Shown here piece after piece: positions 10,499-21,843 of a stretch of 64,000 nt of DNA. Each line of letters opens with the position of its first letter. Positions within the stretch are counted from its first letter, which is position 1. Made by a program: the position numbers and the translations under genes. Below the pieces are notes generated by a model. That model was not told the origin of the DNA. It did no database searches and saw only the letters and a program-made list of their open reading frames with translations. The DNA lies in the NCBI GenBank assembly GCA_036873755.1, contig JAVTVY010020335.1, positions 1 to 64,000 of the forward strand, read 5' to 3'. The stretch is from Hanleya hanleyi. Taxonomy: Eukaryota > Mollusca > Polyplacophora > Lepidopleurida > Hanleyidae.

Positions 10499-13400
10499 CT
10501 GTTCGAGAGATAAGAGAACCATGTTATAAAAATACAGATATGTTCAATGGAATTTCTATCTAATCTCATGCATGAGTTGAATCTTTGATGATTGAAACCA
10601 AATCAAAGAGTATGAAAAATTGAGCCTGGGAAAACCATACATTTAGCGTTGATTTTGAATGTCAAGGGAGTATACATCTTCTCATTTTTTTGAAATAGAT
10701 TGTCTGCAACAGGAGCGGAAAATCAACCGCTGATTTTCTGCTAACATATCCACTTGACCAGTCCTTCCTACCATACAGCGTGCTAATCCGCTTTCAATTT
10801 TTTTATCCCTACCAGGCCTGGAGGGCGGGGGTGGTGGCATTATGGCCCCCCCCCCCCACCCCCGTCCAAACATTGTACCCTGTCTCCAGAAAGACAAAAA
10901 ATAGAAAGCTGACACTCCGTGACTCTGTAGTTCATCATATTGAGGTCATTTTGATCTCATTTGCATAACCCCTTGAGCAGCGGAGGATCATGGGTAAAAT
11001 CAAAATGACGGTGATGTGGGGTAACTGAAAAGTGTTGTTTTCGTCATTTTCTTCAAAAATCCAGGACTGGGCATGCCTATATTCGCTCAGACCAGGTAGG
11101 TTATAAGGTAAGCACACATGTCCTAACAGGTATGGTATTAAGAAGAATATTTGCCACCTATCACTAGTTAAACTATTTCTCCATATTAAAGCTTAGGAAG
11201 ATATAAGATATAAGAAGACGCACAGATTCCTTACTGTACAATGTCACACAGTTATTATAGTCTGTCCATTTTAATTGGAGCTTCTTGGAAATAAGTGGTT
11301 AACTCTCCATAAATTTTCTTTCTTGGGTTGTGTAGAACAAACTAAACTCTACAAAATGACTACCATTATTCCGTGATATCGATAATGTATCACGCTTGAA
11401 ATAACTTTGTAATTTTCTCCATATAAAACTCCAGTACAGTTGTTTCATGTACCGGACCTCAATTACATAGGGAGACGTCATAATATATTCGTGTTTACTA
11501 GCACAAAGGTTAGCAATGCCATGTACGGTCAAAGAGGTGTGTACGGTTTATCATTCGGCAATTTCACTGGGCATGGAATATAAGCGACACTTCCACGGAC
11601 CGCCTGTTATTATTTTATTCGACATCAAGGACCTTTGTGACAGTAGGCATGCATTCTCGTCTCGCGAGACTCCCTACTGCGAGAAAGAGTCTCACGCGTA
11701 AATGGGAGCCATCCCCCCAAAATTTGGGGGGTGAGTAGGCGGCGTATGATTATCTGGCTTGTCACTGACCTGCTGACTCCGCCGAGTTAGAAGCGAATTG
11801 CTAAACATAACGTGGGCTATATAATTGGGAAATGACTCTTTCCGTTTCGGAGCATATCAATCGCGAACAAATTATTGTCGGTATGTATACTTGGCCGTGA
11901 AAGCGAGTTATCTAATACAGGAAGTAGTTCGCGGGTAGACACGGCTCGCTTTGAGAATGATGTCATGCTGCCTCGCTTTGAGATTGGAGATTCAAAAATG
12001 TCACCAGTTTACATGAGAGTCGCTTGGTCTCCCGCGGGTAGACACGGCTCTCTTTGAGAATGAGTAGGCATGAATACATTATGACGTATTCCTATATGTA
12101 ATTGAGACCCGGTACATGAAACAACTGTACTGGAGTTTTATATGGAGAAAATTGCAAAGTTATGTCAAGTTTGATATATTATCGATATCATGGAGAAATG
12201 GTAGTCATTTTGTAGAGATCAGTTTGTTCTACACGCTGCAAAAAAGAAAATTTATGCAGAGTTAAATATTGATTTTTGAAAAGCTCCAAAGTAGACGACT
12301 AATTAAAATGGGCAGACTTTTTTTTTAGGAATACTGTAAGAATTTTGGCAAAGGCCGAATAAAATTGATGTTCGTCTGTTATCGTACAATTTCATACGAA
12401 ATATATTCTTATACATTATAAACATTGATGACAGTTGACAGTAATTATCATTATTAGTAATCATTAATTAATTAATTAATTAATTAATAGTCCATACCGG
12501 CTATGGCGAAGGGTGCTATGATGATAGTCACTACCAAATTTGCGAGGGCTAAATTGAAAATTAGAATATTCCCACCCGTCTGTAACTTCTGAAAAGAAAG
12601 GAAGGATGGCGAATGAAAATATATTCATAGTGGTATAATATAATATACAATAATATATAATAATATAATATAATATATATAATATAATATAATATTTAAG
12701 CATCTCCAAATTCAGACCTTTCCGAAAAGAATTATGCAGGACCATCCGAACACCTCTGCGATCCTATCGACACACATCCTCGATAAACCAGGGATATCTC
12801 TATCTCAGATAACCCTGGTACACATGAGAATCGTGTTCATGGAAAAGCGCCTGTATTTTTCAGCCGATCAGGGATAGCAATATCCTGTGTATATTGACCT
12901 ATCAGATCACTTGTTTACCGCGATCATGGCGAGCATGACAAGGAATTCGAAAACACCATAGTTGCCTGGATTGTGGAATATTTGGTAGTAGATGAATATA
13001 TACATTTTCTAAATTGTTAAATGTAAAGTAAACTAATTTAAAAAAAAGCGATTGGAAGAAAAATAATTACATTTATTAATTGTCATAATTTATTGAAAAT
13101 ATATATATTAATCAATATCAAATATCCCGCAAGCCAGGAAACTGTGGAAAACATTGAAAGTTGGTGAAACGCGGTCCGCTATGCAAGATGGTCAAGGCTT
13201 CGCCTTTGGGTAAAAAGGAAACCTTGACATTGTTAAGAAGATACTTTCACAGCGTTCGGATGCCTTGAGTTCTCAAAAAAAACAAAACACGGAGTTCCTA
13301 ACAGAACTGCGTTTCGCTCCAAACAGAATTCCGAACGGTTGATGAATTCCGATAGAACGACGTGGATAAAAAGAATATCGGCGTCCTATATCTTTTAACC

Positions 13401-16400
13401 AAGATAAGACATTTATTCCTGATTTTCAACTCAGTTAAGACATATTTTCCTGAAGAGACACATATGAATACGGACATAAATTCCTGGAACATTCATTCAT
13501 TTCACAATAGTGCTGGCGTTCTAGCAATCGATCACATGAATATATTGTGTGTGCATGGTGGTTGTATCTCATTGTCGCTGTGTAAACTCGGCACTATATG
13601 TCGTAAATAACAAAATATCCAATTTAGATATCTCAAGAGGATGAATTCCACACACTTTCATAAAGTTAGACCGCGGTTCGCAGTTCGCAGTTCGTTATTC
13701 AAGGGGACCAGTCATTCAGCGACTCATAGCAGTGCCTCTAGCAGCGCCCCCTGGCGCCAGATTTGGAATGTGAATATGCAAAGATATAGAGCATGACATT
13801 CTCTCTTGCTATGCAGAGTTTGGAGTTCAAAGTACTCATAATAAAAAAATTACAGATTTCCATATCGGAAGAAATAATTGCTGGTCCCCTTGAATAGCGA
13901 ACTGCGACCCCGCGACCTAATTTTATGAACGTATAACACACGCATTCAATATAGAAGAACTAGAATGGCGATCGGAAGAGCAAATATACCAGTTAGATGT
14001 GTAGGCTCTATTGGCCAGATGCCTGGAACTGACAGCGATGGTCAATGCCAAGGCAATGCGAAATGAACAGTTCATTACGGCTGCTGATCGATCTTGTTCA
14101 ATTCCTTTTTTTTCTGGACATCTGCTCGGTTATTTCTGTTATATCAACTCAGCCATGTCTCAGCGTGTGTGTCCCCCAAAGTCCTGTCGTCCTGGCGAAG
14201 TATTCGGACAAATTATTAGTGTTTTGTGTATATCGATTGCGTTCTTCGTAGTTTCAAGGTCAAGACGTTTGTATATTTATCAACGTATCAAAGTACTGAA
14301 AACGGCCTTTTAGAGTCCTAGAGGTGTCTTACGACCAAGAGATTGAGAGAGTCAGGTATAGTTTCTCATTAAACAGCCCCAGTAGACCTAACCTTGGTGA
14401 CCTTTTATCCCTCTTACAGTCACGCGCTGATTCCACTAATCCATATGACAGGTGTCAAATATTTAAGAAATAATGTTTTCATAGGCGTGCTCAGTGATTA
14501 TTTTACGCAAGGTTAGTGTGGGAAAGTTTTTATTTTAGGACGCCCTATAATTGATAAACTTCCCCACACAAACGCTACGTAAAATAACCATTGAGTACGC
14601 CTATGAAAACATTATTTCTATTCTATTGCACTAAACAAATTGATTATCAACAAAGATTATAATGAAAAGTTGAAACATATTTTAAACTTTGACCACCTTT
14701 CTCCCCTTTCTTGAAAAAAACTCGTCCACTGATGCTCTCGTCTCGGTTGGCATCGTGCCAATGTCATTGGACGAGTTGATGTGGTCTCTCAAATGGGGAG
14801 TGGTACTGTCGGCTGTGTGGAAATTACGTGGATATATGTCTATTTGTGTCGCTTTGTTAATCGATTTCACGATGGAAACAACAGTTAAACTTGAGAAAGA
14901 AATTTCATCTTGTAATTTATTTGTTTGTTTTATTCAATTGTTACTTGTATGAAAGCAGACGTCCCTTTCCTCATCCGACTTGTGAAATGGAATCTCCCAA
15001 TGATCACCTGCACTTGACGGGTGTTGATTTCACATAACCGTGCTAAAACGTAATAATTGCACGGTTATCTCGATGTTATTGACACAAGTGTTATAGAACA
15101 GCCGTCAATCTAATTATTTTAGAGATTACTTTAAACTACAATATAATACTACATTATACACTACAATATACATTAACTATTTATACTACACTGTTCCCCA
15201 CGACATATTTTATACCATGCACTGTACATGCAAGAGTGTTTGCTATAGTACCTTTTCGAAATACCAATACTCTAGAATAATACAGTACAATGCCATAGTA
15301 TACTATTGTACAATATTGCTATAGTACAATACTATTTAATACGGCTGTGGTAATTCCGAAAAAACCACATCATAGTATACTATAATATCATATAGTATTT
15401 TATGAGTGTTTTACTGATAGTGGTCCCCTATTCCCTGACAGACGAAAAAGCATAGGAAGGTCAAAGGAGATGGAGACGTTATTGTGTGGCACATGCAAAC
15501 GAGTTCAGTATTTATCTCATCTTGTCCTTTTGAATAAACCAGGACTCTTGAGTTATTGTGTGGAATTGGATAGTACATTTCAAACCGGAAATCATAATAT
15601 AAACTCTGCCATATGTTCAGGTCTGCAAAATCTCGAATGACCTGCATGAAATAAGTGATCTCCTGAGCTCTTTAAGGGCAAGTATCACTGGAATGTAGTT
15701 TTGACATATTTGGTATCAGTTTCGAATAAGTTGCACGATCTCAAAATTTCAATGGAGATCTGATGTAGGGATCTTCTGAGGGGTGTAGCGAAAAATTTCT
15801 ATGAAAACTAATTTCAAACTTTCATACTTCATATTCCTGTTTTCAGCGACAACTAATGCACAGTCAAGAGCACAGTGTTAAAAATTCATTCTCTGAGCGG
15901 CATATTTGAAAATATAGCTACCAACTTGGCACTGTTCAAGGAGGTATTTGAAGATTATGAACATTCAGTTGTCTCTTGCAACAAACCTTGTAAAGTTGAA
16001 AACCACTGACAACCATGTCACCAATGCATACAGCATGCTCCTAATATTACATGCATACAAGTTGAGATTTTAAATCCATTTTACAGTAGAACAATTAAGA
16101 CATTCCAGTGACGTTGGCCTTTTAGTAGATGTTTCGCCAACTTTCTGGGCATGTTAGCATTTACTGACAGGATTAAATATAAATACCTAGCTTTTTGTCA
16201 GGAAGTATTGCATGTTAAATAAATTTGCAGGTTATTATTTCTAGAACTTGCTTATCATTTTATAAATTATTTGCCTGTGGTGAGGCCGAAAGCTATGATA
16301 GAAATCTGTGCTGGTATGTATGATTATAGCTGACTAGTAATTAGAATTTTATGTAAAGAACACCATCATGTCTTGCCGACATCATTGAAAACTGTTGACC

Positions 16401-16847
16401 GCTTCTCTCATGTAAGAACCCATCTTGTGTTTTCATTATATTTATTTGATATACATTTGAAATTGGTGCTAACTCTCATATGAAATAGGTCTTTCGGTTA
16501 TTGACGCGGAAATTATTTTATGGACGACGGTTGAATATTGAATGTCAGATCTGATGCATGTTATTGATATAATACTGGAGAATAATATCCCTGACTATAC
16601 CATTTCAAGCCCATTTGTTTTCAACAGTTACAACAGCACTCAGTTCCGTAATCCCTTAAGTTTGTTTTGACAGCGAAAACATAAAACAGATGGCGGAACA
16701 ACTCACCTTGCGGTAGACCACAGATACGATAACTAAACCATTTCCTATAATCCCAACGAAACTGCCCACGGCCAAAGTCACCACGTACGGAATGGCTAAT
16801 CCCGGATCACTCCCCAGGAGTGAGAGCGTCGATTGGTTATCATACAT
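9453..16847 (-). CDS. GPCR gene 1: divergent melatonin/moody-like class A receptor (3 exons)
   Basis: A seven-helix plasma-membrane receptor assembled from exons 16847-16707, 12588-12498 and 10498-9453 (425 aa). The exon phases (0, then 1) match genes 2 and 3. The N-terminus is short with one N-glycosylation site (NQS, 4-6). TM1 holds GN (35-36), TM2 NLALAN (59-64), and the conserved disulfide cysteines are C93 and C173. Key switches are altered. DRY is SRY (117-119). The sodium-site Asp of TM2 is Asn64. CWxP is CSVP (247-250). NPxxY is NGFIV (about 282-286). A Ser/Pro-rich tail of about 120 residues ends in QEHPS. Family resemblance to genes 2 and 3 and to molluscan melatonin/moody-like receptors is clear; the ligand is unknown. 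The lost switches suggest an atypical or constitutively biased receptor (inference). An in-frame TGA upstream supports the ATG at 16847. Confidence 0.87.
11260..12317. mobile_element. Long-TIR foldback element, interrupted by a nested element
   Basis: The left arm (11260 to about 11490) and right arm (about 12075-12317) are inverted copies of each other with moderate divergence. They begin GTCTGTCCATTTTAATT and end AATTAAAATGGGCAGAC. The arms share GTACCGG/CCGGTAC, the TCCATATAAAACTCCAGTAC block and ATATCGATAAT. A single related arm occurs at 49496-50070. The unique loop (about 11490-11641) shows no transposase. No clear target duplication could be read. Confidence 0.75.
11652..12062. mobile_element. 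411-bp non-autonomous DNA transposon, copy A (10-bp TSD)
   Basis: It starts CATTCTCGTCTCGCGAGAC and ends CTCTTTGAGAATG, so the outer 7 bp are inverted (CATTCTC/GAGAATG). The flanks are exact direct repeats AGTAGGCATG at 11642-11651 and 12063-12072. It is nearly identical to copy B at 51927-52339, differing at about five positions. It has no coding capacity. A 9-10 bp duplication is typical of Mutator-like elements, but the terminal repeats are too short to be sure. Confidence 0.9.
12463..12488. repeat. TTAA tetranucleotide repeat
   Basis: ATTAATTAATTAATTAATTA-type simple repeat directly downstream (minus strand) of the gene 1 exon 2 donor site. Confidence 0.9.
12498..12588 (-). CDS. GPCR gene 1, exon 2 (TM2)
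   Basis: A 91-bp exon bounded by TTTCTTTTCAG and donor GTATGG. It encodes KLQTGGNILIFNLALANLVV and the rest of TM2 (30 codons plus one base). Length and phase equal those of exon 2 in genes 2 and 3. The usual TM2 Asp is replaced by Asn. Confidence 0.87.
12625..12702. repeat. AT-rich TAATA microsatellite
   Basis: Degenerate tandem TAATA/ATATAA units just inside gene 1 intron 1. Confidence 0.85.
13657..13929. mobile_element. MITE-like element with about 45-bp inverted ends
   Basis: The left end TTCATAAAGTTAG...CGCGG is mirrored by CTAATTTTATGAA at the right end. Both arms continue through TCGCAGTTCG(T/C)TATTCAA and GGGGACCAG. No coding sequence lies inside and no target duplication is clear. 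Confidence 0.75.
14468..14617. mobile_element. Short palindromic MITE, about 62-bp arms
   Basis: AAATAATGTTTTCATAGGCG at the left is inverted as CGCCTATGAAAACATTATTT at the right. The arms continue through TTATTTTACG and GTGTGGG with several mismatches. The loop is about 25 bp. Confidence 0.8.
16310..16560 (+). repeat. Dispersed repeat family, copy 1
   Basis: It contains CATCATTGAAAACTGTTGACC, then GGTGCTAACT, then GACGCGGAAATTATTTTATG and GACGACGGTTGAATATTGAA in that order. Related copies lie at 20580-20780 and 52560-52780, an inverted one at about 50080-50290, and partial ones at 35220-35290 and 47810-47862. Confidence 0.7.
16707..16847 (-). CDS. GPCR gene 1, exon 1 (N-terminus and TM1)
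   Basis: 47 codons from MYDNQSTLSL through GNGLVIVSVVYRK, then donor GTGAGT. The frame stays open five codons further upstream but meets TGA without another ATG, so the ATG at 16847 is the likely start unless a 5' coding exon exists. Confidence 0.85.
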
Positions 16848-17810
16848 CGAGGATTTGACCAATATTCAGAAAACATTGAATGTCAATAACAGGATGTGTA
16901 AAACACGTGTGGGGGAAATTCATGCCAAATTCCAACTTCCGTGAGACCTGAAAATATACAAGTACGAAAGAATTATCATTCAGCTGACTTGCCATTTATT
17001 CATTTGGAGCTTCTCGGGGAACTCCGGTGGCAGACGGTCAATTCGTAGATTTCCGCCATTATTCTTATGCAAACGTGTCATCAGCATGCATGTTATCTTC
17101 CGGCTTGCTACTGTCCGACTCATATCTGTATCTAACTTGAGAATGGTCCATATTTTGGTGCTATTTTCTCCAAAGCAATGTGACTTTGTACAGCACCCAG
17201 ACACGGCTTTTCGAATCTGATTCCAGAACGTCGTGAAGTTTCATTAAAATTGAGAGGAAATCGTCTGGACATTATAGTTCTGAGGCTTCGGGAAAATGGA
17301 TTGCAGTTTTGCTAATCTATATCAATAGTGTAACCTCTAATGTAAAATTATTGTGTACATTTGTGGTGTACACGAGGAAATAGTCCCGCCGAATAAAGGT
17401 TCATGTCAGCAAAAAAATAATTATCCCCATAGAAGTTACTTATTAGTTACTTGATATATATATCGGCATTCACTCCAAACTATACCGATCAACACTCGGG
17501 TGATTCCCCATTCAAGTACACTCCAACAACAATACCTCTGTTGGTTTACCAGATTGAGACTATACCCTCGTGCGAATGAGGAACATCTCATAAAATCGAA
17601 ATAGAGATCTAGTGTGTGGCTTCCTTATCTACCGGTAAAAAATGTATGATAGTATAGGATTCGTTGGGTGGTGTACTAATAACAAATAATAATAATTTCC
17701 ATTGTACTATTATTTTGCATTTTACATTTGCAAACTATACGGCGTCGCAGCTTGCATCTCACGCTCGCACTTTCCAATTTGTATGTTCGCAGAGCTATTA
17801 CATTACATTA
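16848..17810. other. 5' flank of gene 1; no gene seen
   Basis: The sequence upstream of the minus-strand gene 1 should hold its promoter and any 5' UTR exon, but I see no convincing TATA box or initiator. Short frames are unremarkable. Confidence 0.35.
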
Positions 17811-18055
17811 CGGCACTGCGGTGGCCTAATGGTAGAGCGTCTTCCTCGTAAGCGGTAGGTACTGGGTTCGATCCCAGGCCGGGTCATACCAAAGACTTGA
17901 AAAATGGAACTTGTTGCTTCCTCGCTTACGCTCAGCATTAAGAGGATATAACAAGGACTGGTTCGCTCGGTGTCAGTAAAATGTGACTGAGTGGGGTGTC
18001 ATGTCTTCGGTGGGACAGCACTATAAAATGGCAGCATTAGATCTGCTCTGTTTCG
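17811..18055 (+). mobile_element. tRNA-derived SINE, copy 1 (3'-truncated)
   Basis: The head has a pol III A box TGGCCTAATGG (17822-17832), a CGT-type anticodon region (17847-17849) and a perfect B box GGTTCGATCC (17865-17874). It resembles tRNA-Thr, but the acceptor stem does not pair, so it is not a working tRNA. The body (ACTTG...CGCTTACGCTCAGCATTAAG, then CAGCACTATAAAATGGCAGC) matches the copy at 49650-50012 in reverse. Homology stops at about 18055, before the tail. Confidence 0.88.
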
Positions 18056-19035
18056 TTATCAGATCAGTTTTATCCGAGTATCGTCTGCTGTTAGACTGTG
18101 AACAGTTGCAGTCTTCATCAGTTGATTTGACTGAATCGTAGAGATATAAGCACTATGGTACTGGACAAGGAAATAATGACATAAAACTTCGAATGAATAA
18201 TAACCGATGAGCTTGAGACAAATATTTCTAGATTAATAGTACGAATTATACATGTCGGCGTACTTACCATGTCAGCCGGTATCTCCGTCCTCTTCCCGTT
18301 TGTTAGTAAATCCTTAACTAACTTCACGGACTAGAAACTGTACAATCCAGGGCATAAAATTGCAGTTATTTTAACCGAACAGGAAGAAGTCAGCGTTTCG
18401 TGTTTGTATTTCATTTCCTTAACAGAGAAGTAAGGTATCTATTACATAGCGAAGCTCTACTGTGAATAGAGGTTCGAAACCTGTTATCGTCACAATGAGA
18501 ATGGTTTCAAATTTCTGTAGAGACGTTTTGACATTTACCTACAAAACATTTAGCGTCTGATCTGTAATGATTGAAACGCTTTCAACCAATGAATTATTGA
18601 AGGTTGATTTTTCCATACCCTGTTTATTGAATAAGTCTGAAAGAGCTAGGTCTGTATGAAATATTCCTGAAATATGAGTGGGACTACGGAGTTTACCTGG
18701 CCTAGACAACTTCAGACGGCATAGGTCAAAGTTCATCCCAACTTTCCCACGAGGTCGTATACGGATCAGATGAAAACGCTAATGGCCTCCATGAGTCAAT
18801 CGGAGACGTGGAATACTCGGGAATAATCTTTTACCTGGTACTCCTTACACTATGTGTCGAATATTTCGGTAGCACAAGAAGAATTAGATCAGATTATTTT
18901 GGAGCAAATGCTTATTTTGAATCTTAGACAGGAAAAAATCATAATATTGAGCCCAGCTGGTCCTTAGCTATCAACTGCGTTAACTGCTGATATGCGTTAT
19001 TATGCGCGACACTTCAGCCCTGATCCGTGTAACCT
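18056..19035. other. Spacer; nothing recognised
   Basis: No convincing gene, repeat array or RNA feature was seen. Confidence 0.35.
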
Positions 19036-19039
19036 TGCA

Positions 19040-19240
19040 CAGTTCAATTTTCGTTTTTCGTTTTTAGTTTCTCAAAATCAAAAATTGAAATTTTACCGTC
19101 GATTTTCAATTTTCGTTTTCGGTTTCTCAAAATAAAAAAATTGAAATTTGAACGTCAGTTTTCGTTTTTCATTTTACTTCGCGCAAACATGGGAATCAAA
19201 TATTGAAAATTGCCTCGACTTGTCCGTTTTTCGCTTTTTG
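19040..19240. repeat. Degenerate direct repeat rich in TTTTCGTTTTTC
   Basis: A roughly 72-bp unit containing TTTCTCAAAAT(C/A)AAAAA and AATTTTCGTTTT(C/T) occurs about twice in tandem with mismatches, followed by a weaker third copy. Confidence 0.6.
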
Positions 19241-19699
19241 ATTTTATCTTTGACGTAACAAGATTAAGTGCGCACGCGCAAGGGTAATGATGTCACTTCC
19301 GGTCCGGGAGTAGTATTGAAAGCGCAAATCGGGTCGGCAGATGTAGAGCATAATACGGAAAAACAGTGGGATGAAAGACATAGGAGTTTCACTACACTAT
19401 ACGACATCCCTAGAGTCAGGCATTTGCACTAGAGCAAAATAAGCCAAATGCGCATGCGTAGGATCGAATAGGCATGCGCACCCGCTATGAAGCATGATAC
19501 AGAGAACAACGGGGTTGAGAATCATGGAGGTTTCATTAAAAGAGATACCTGGACCCTGGCATTCCCACTAGGATACCATCATAAATACGTGGATACCCTA
19601 ATCATAACCCCAAAGGAACTCCCCTTTGGGTTTGTGAGTGTGTATGTGTACGTATTTGTGAAGTTAATGAGTTGAAACGAGATGATGCTCACAATAAAG

Positions 19700-19870
19700 T
19701 GTTGAAGCGTTTTTGACGCCCGGCGTCGATGCGTTGAAGCGTTTGACACCCACACTGAAAGCGTTGAAGCGTTTTTGACGCTTAGCATTGACGGGCGTCT
19801 GAACGCTTCAAAGTAGTGGCGGATGGACTTGAAGCGTTGAAGCATTCAGACGTCCGGCGTCAATCATGGT
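19700..19870. repeat. GCGTTGAAGCG tandem and inverted motifs
   Basis: GTTGAAGCGTTT(TT)GAC recurs near 19700, 19733 and 19761. Inverted GAACGCTTCAA lies near 19802 and GAAGCGTTGAAGC near 19832, with the GACGCCCGGCGTC and GACGTCCGGCGTC palindromes. It looks like the core of a palindromic element. Confidence 0.6.
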
Positions 19871-21440
19871 AGTTTTGTGCTTCTTTCGCGGCCCATCAGC
19901 GCGTTGCTTTATTCTTATTGGTATTACATGTTTTGTTGGTACCATTATAAGTACAAATATTTAAAACAATAATCAATAGCTGTTGTGTGCACGAATGCTG
20001 TTCGCTTAAAAGCGCTCTAAACATCTGTTTTTATACTTTGTCTAGACTACTTTGTTATACATATATTTCTCTAATTCAGCATCACCGGAAATCACCATCG
20101 ATCGCTTTTGCATGGTTTAGTAGGTAAGAATTAAAAATACACTTGCAGAGTGATTTTATTCACCAAAAATCGCTCAGAACGCGTCTCCGGCGATCTAAAC
20201 CCCAGGAGCTTCCGGGCATAGACCGCCCATGGACTATCGCCTAAAGCGCTTTGATAATAAAGCCCCCCCCCCCCCGGCACCCAATCAAGAATTGCCTCCG
20301 TCGGTCCTGGATACAACACAGAAGATCCTTCGGATTTGTTGAGGCATGGTTGAAATACATACATCGGAAGCCAGTAGGAAATATATTTTGATGAAAGGAT
20401 TATTTCAGTGTCCGTTAGTTTACTTTCTTGACTTCTTCCACAATCATAATTTCATGGGTGCATCTAAAAAAATGGTAAGAACTTGTACCCCGATCCAATT
20501 ATATATTACTGAAATAAAATATGTTCACAGAAACAATCGCTGTTCATTTCGATAAAATAATAGTCTACTGGTCAATGTTACCGTTTTGACGATATGAACA
20601 TCATGATATCTTGGCGTCATCATTGGAAACTGTTGACTGCTTCTCTTTTAAAAGAAACTAGCTTCAGTTTGACATATATTTATTTTATGCTTGGACGTTG
20701 GTACCAATAGTGCCATGTGAATAAGGTAGTTATATTCTTTATGGACGATGATTGACTACTGAATGTGGGATAGGACCCTTGCCTCGAGAAGGATTTTGAT
20801 CTGTGCAGACAAATATTAGGAGGCTAGATGGATAAAAAATACTTGTGTATCGTTAGGATTTTACGACAGAGACAGTTGCTGAGAATACTGGAAACAATGA
20901 GTTACAGTTTTCACAAAGTCTTTGACTTCCGTCATCATATCGTCTAACGTGCCTTTTATTTTTTTAGGGACAATGTCGTGAGGAATGCCAGAAACAAAAG
21001 TCTCAAGTATCAGCATAATCATTGGCAATGCAACTAACGACGATCGTCGAAGAGCTAGGGGTTGATTTTGGCCTGCAGTGAATCGAGGCCTATCATCGAT
21101 CAACACAAATTGCGAAGAACGCACATTAGAATTGAAAATACATTTTCTCCGAGAAAAGTGGCGATGTTTATCTTTTCGAACTAAAACCTTGTTCCTCAGT
21201 ATGTTTTTTTCCGCGTCGAGCTTCTCTTATCGGTGTATAACGCTGTGGAATGATTGTCACAAGGTGTTGTAACACGATGATCTGAATATGGACCCATTAT
21301 GTCGAAAACGTAGATTTCAATTGTTCATGGTTCCTTGAATGAACATAGGCATTCACCCCATACATTTCACGATCTAGCTTTGGATAAAGATGGATATGGA
21401 TATAAGAGAGTCTGTCAGGGATTTCGTTTTGCGCTTGATT
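19871..21440. other. Spacer with one dispersed repeat copy
   Basis: It contains a C-run at about 20262-20275 and a copy of the 16310-16560 family at about 20580-20780. A minus frame at 20861-21124 has no recognisable domain and is not called. Confidence 0.4.
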
Positions 21441-21447
21441 TGTAAAG

Positions 21448-21843
21448 CCCAACGCACACAGCGAACATTTTGTTCTGATCAAAAACACTGTTCTGATCTG
21501 TTTATGTCTGCTGTCTGCTGGGCCCAAAAACAGAAAACATCTGTTCGAAACAAACGTTCGCGAGATATTGCGAACATGCTTCGCCCTGAATACAAGTTTC
21601 TGTCGTCTTTGTGTGGTGACTGCGAACTTTTCTCGGAACATTTTCCAACTATTAACCAATCAACTGGCGAGCCGCGAACATGTGACACAGGATGGAATCC
21701 CGAGTCTACGTCTACTCGTGGCGCTGGCGGTTTGTTTCGAAATGAAATGTTCGCTGTGTGTGGGGAACAGAAACAAAAATAGGCAAAAACACGAAACAAC
21801 AAATTTGTTGTAATACAACAAAATGTTCGCTGTGTGCGTTGGG
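21448..21843. mobile_element. Non-autonomous TIR element with GCGAACA subterminal motifs
   Basis: Exact 27-bp inverted ends begin CCCAACGCACACAGCGAACA and continue TTTTGTT; the mirror ends at 21843. GCGAACA or TGTTCGC recurs at about 21461, 21570, 21680, 21748 and 21823, in orientations that converge on the middle, like transposase-binding repeats. Overlapping long frames on both strands (120-176 codons) reflect this composition and match no transposase. No target duplication was identified. Confidence 0.85.

Larger units (their letters stand above)
10499..12497. other. Gene 1 intron 2, with microsatellites and a foldback element
   Basis: It runs from the donor GTATGG after 12498 to the acceptor before 10498. 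It contains a C-run (about 10848-10863), the inverted-repeat element 11260-12317 with a second element nested in it, and a TTAA-repeat run at 12463-12488. No independent gene was seen. Confidence 0.75.
12589..16706. other. Gene 1 intron 1; two MITE-like elements, otherwise unremarkable
   Basis: A 4.1-kb intron between TM1 and TM2 exons. Inverted-repeat elements lie at 13657-13929 and 14468-14617. An A/T-rich stretch with many TACAATA/ATAGTA motifs lies at 15120-15400, and a dispersed repeat copy at about 16310-16560. Short frames, including one at 14011-14313, show no family resemblance. Confidence 0.7.

Noticed and set aside
14011..14313. Plus-strand 100-codon frame
   Set aside because: It lies in gene 1 intron 1, overlaps another frame, and has no recognisable domain.
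16848..16862. Gene 1 starting at MVKSS
   Set aside because: The codon is TTG, not ATG, and a TGA lies two codons further upstream.
17811..17890. A functional tRNA-Thr gene
   Set aside because: The boxes are good but acceptor-stem pairing fails, and the same head is fused to a SINE body at a second locus.
20861..21124. Minus-strand frame of 87 codons as a receptor exon or gene
   Set aside because: No transmembrane pattern, splice-site agreement with the GPCRs, or known domain could be seen.
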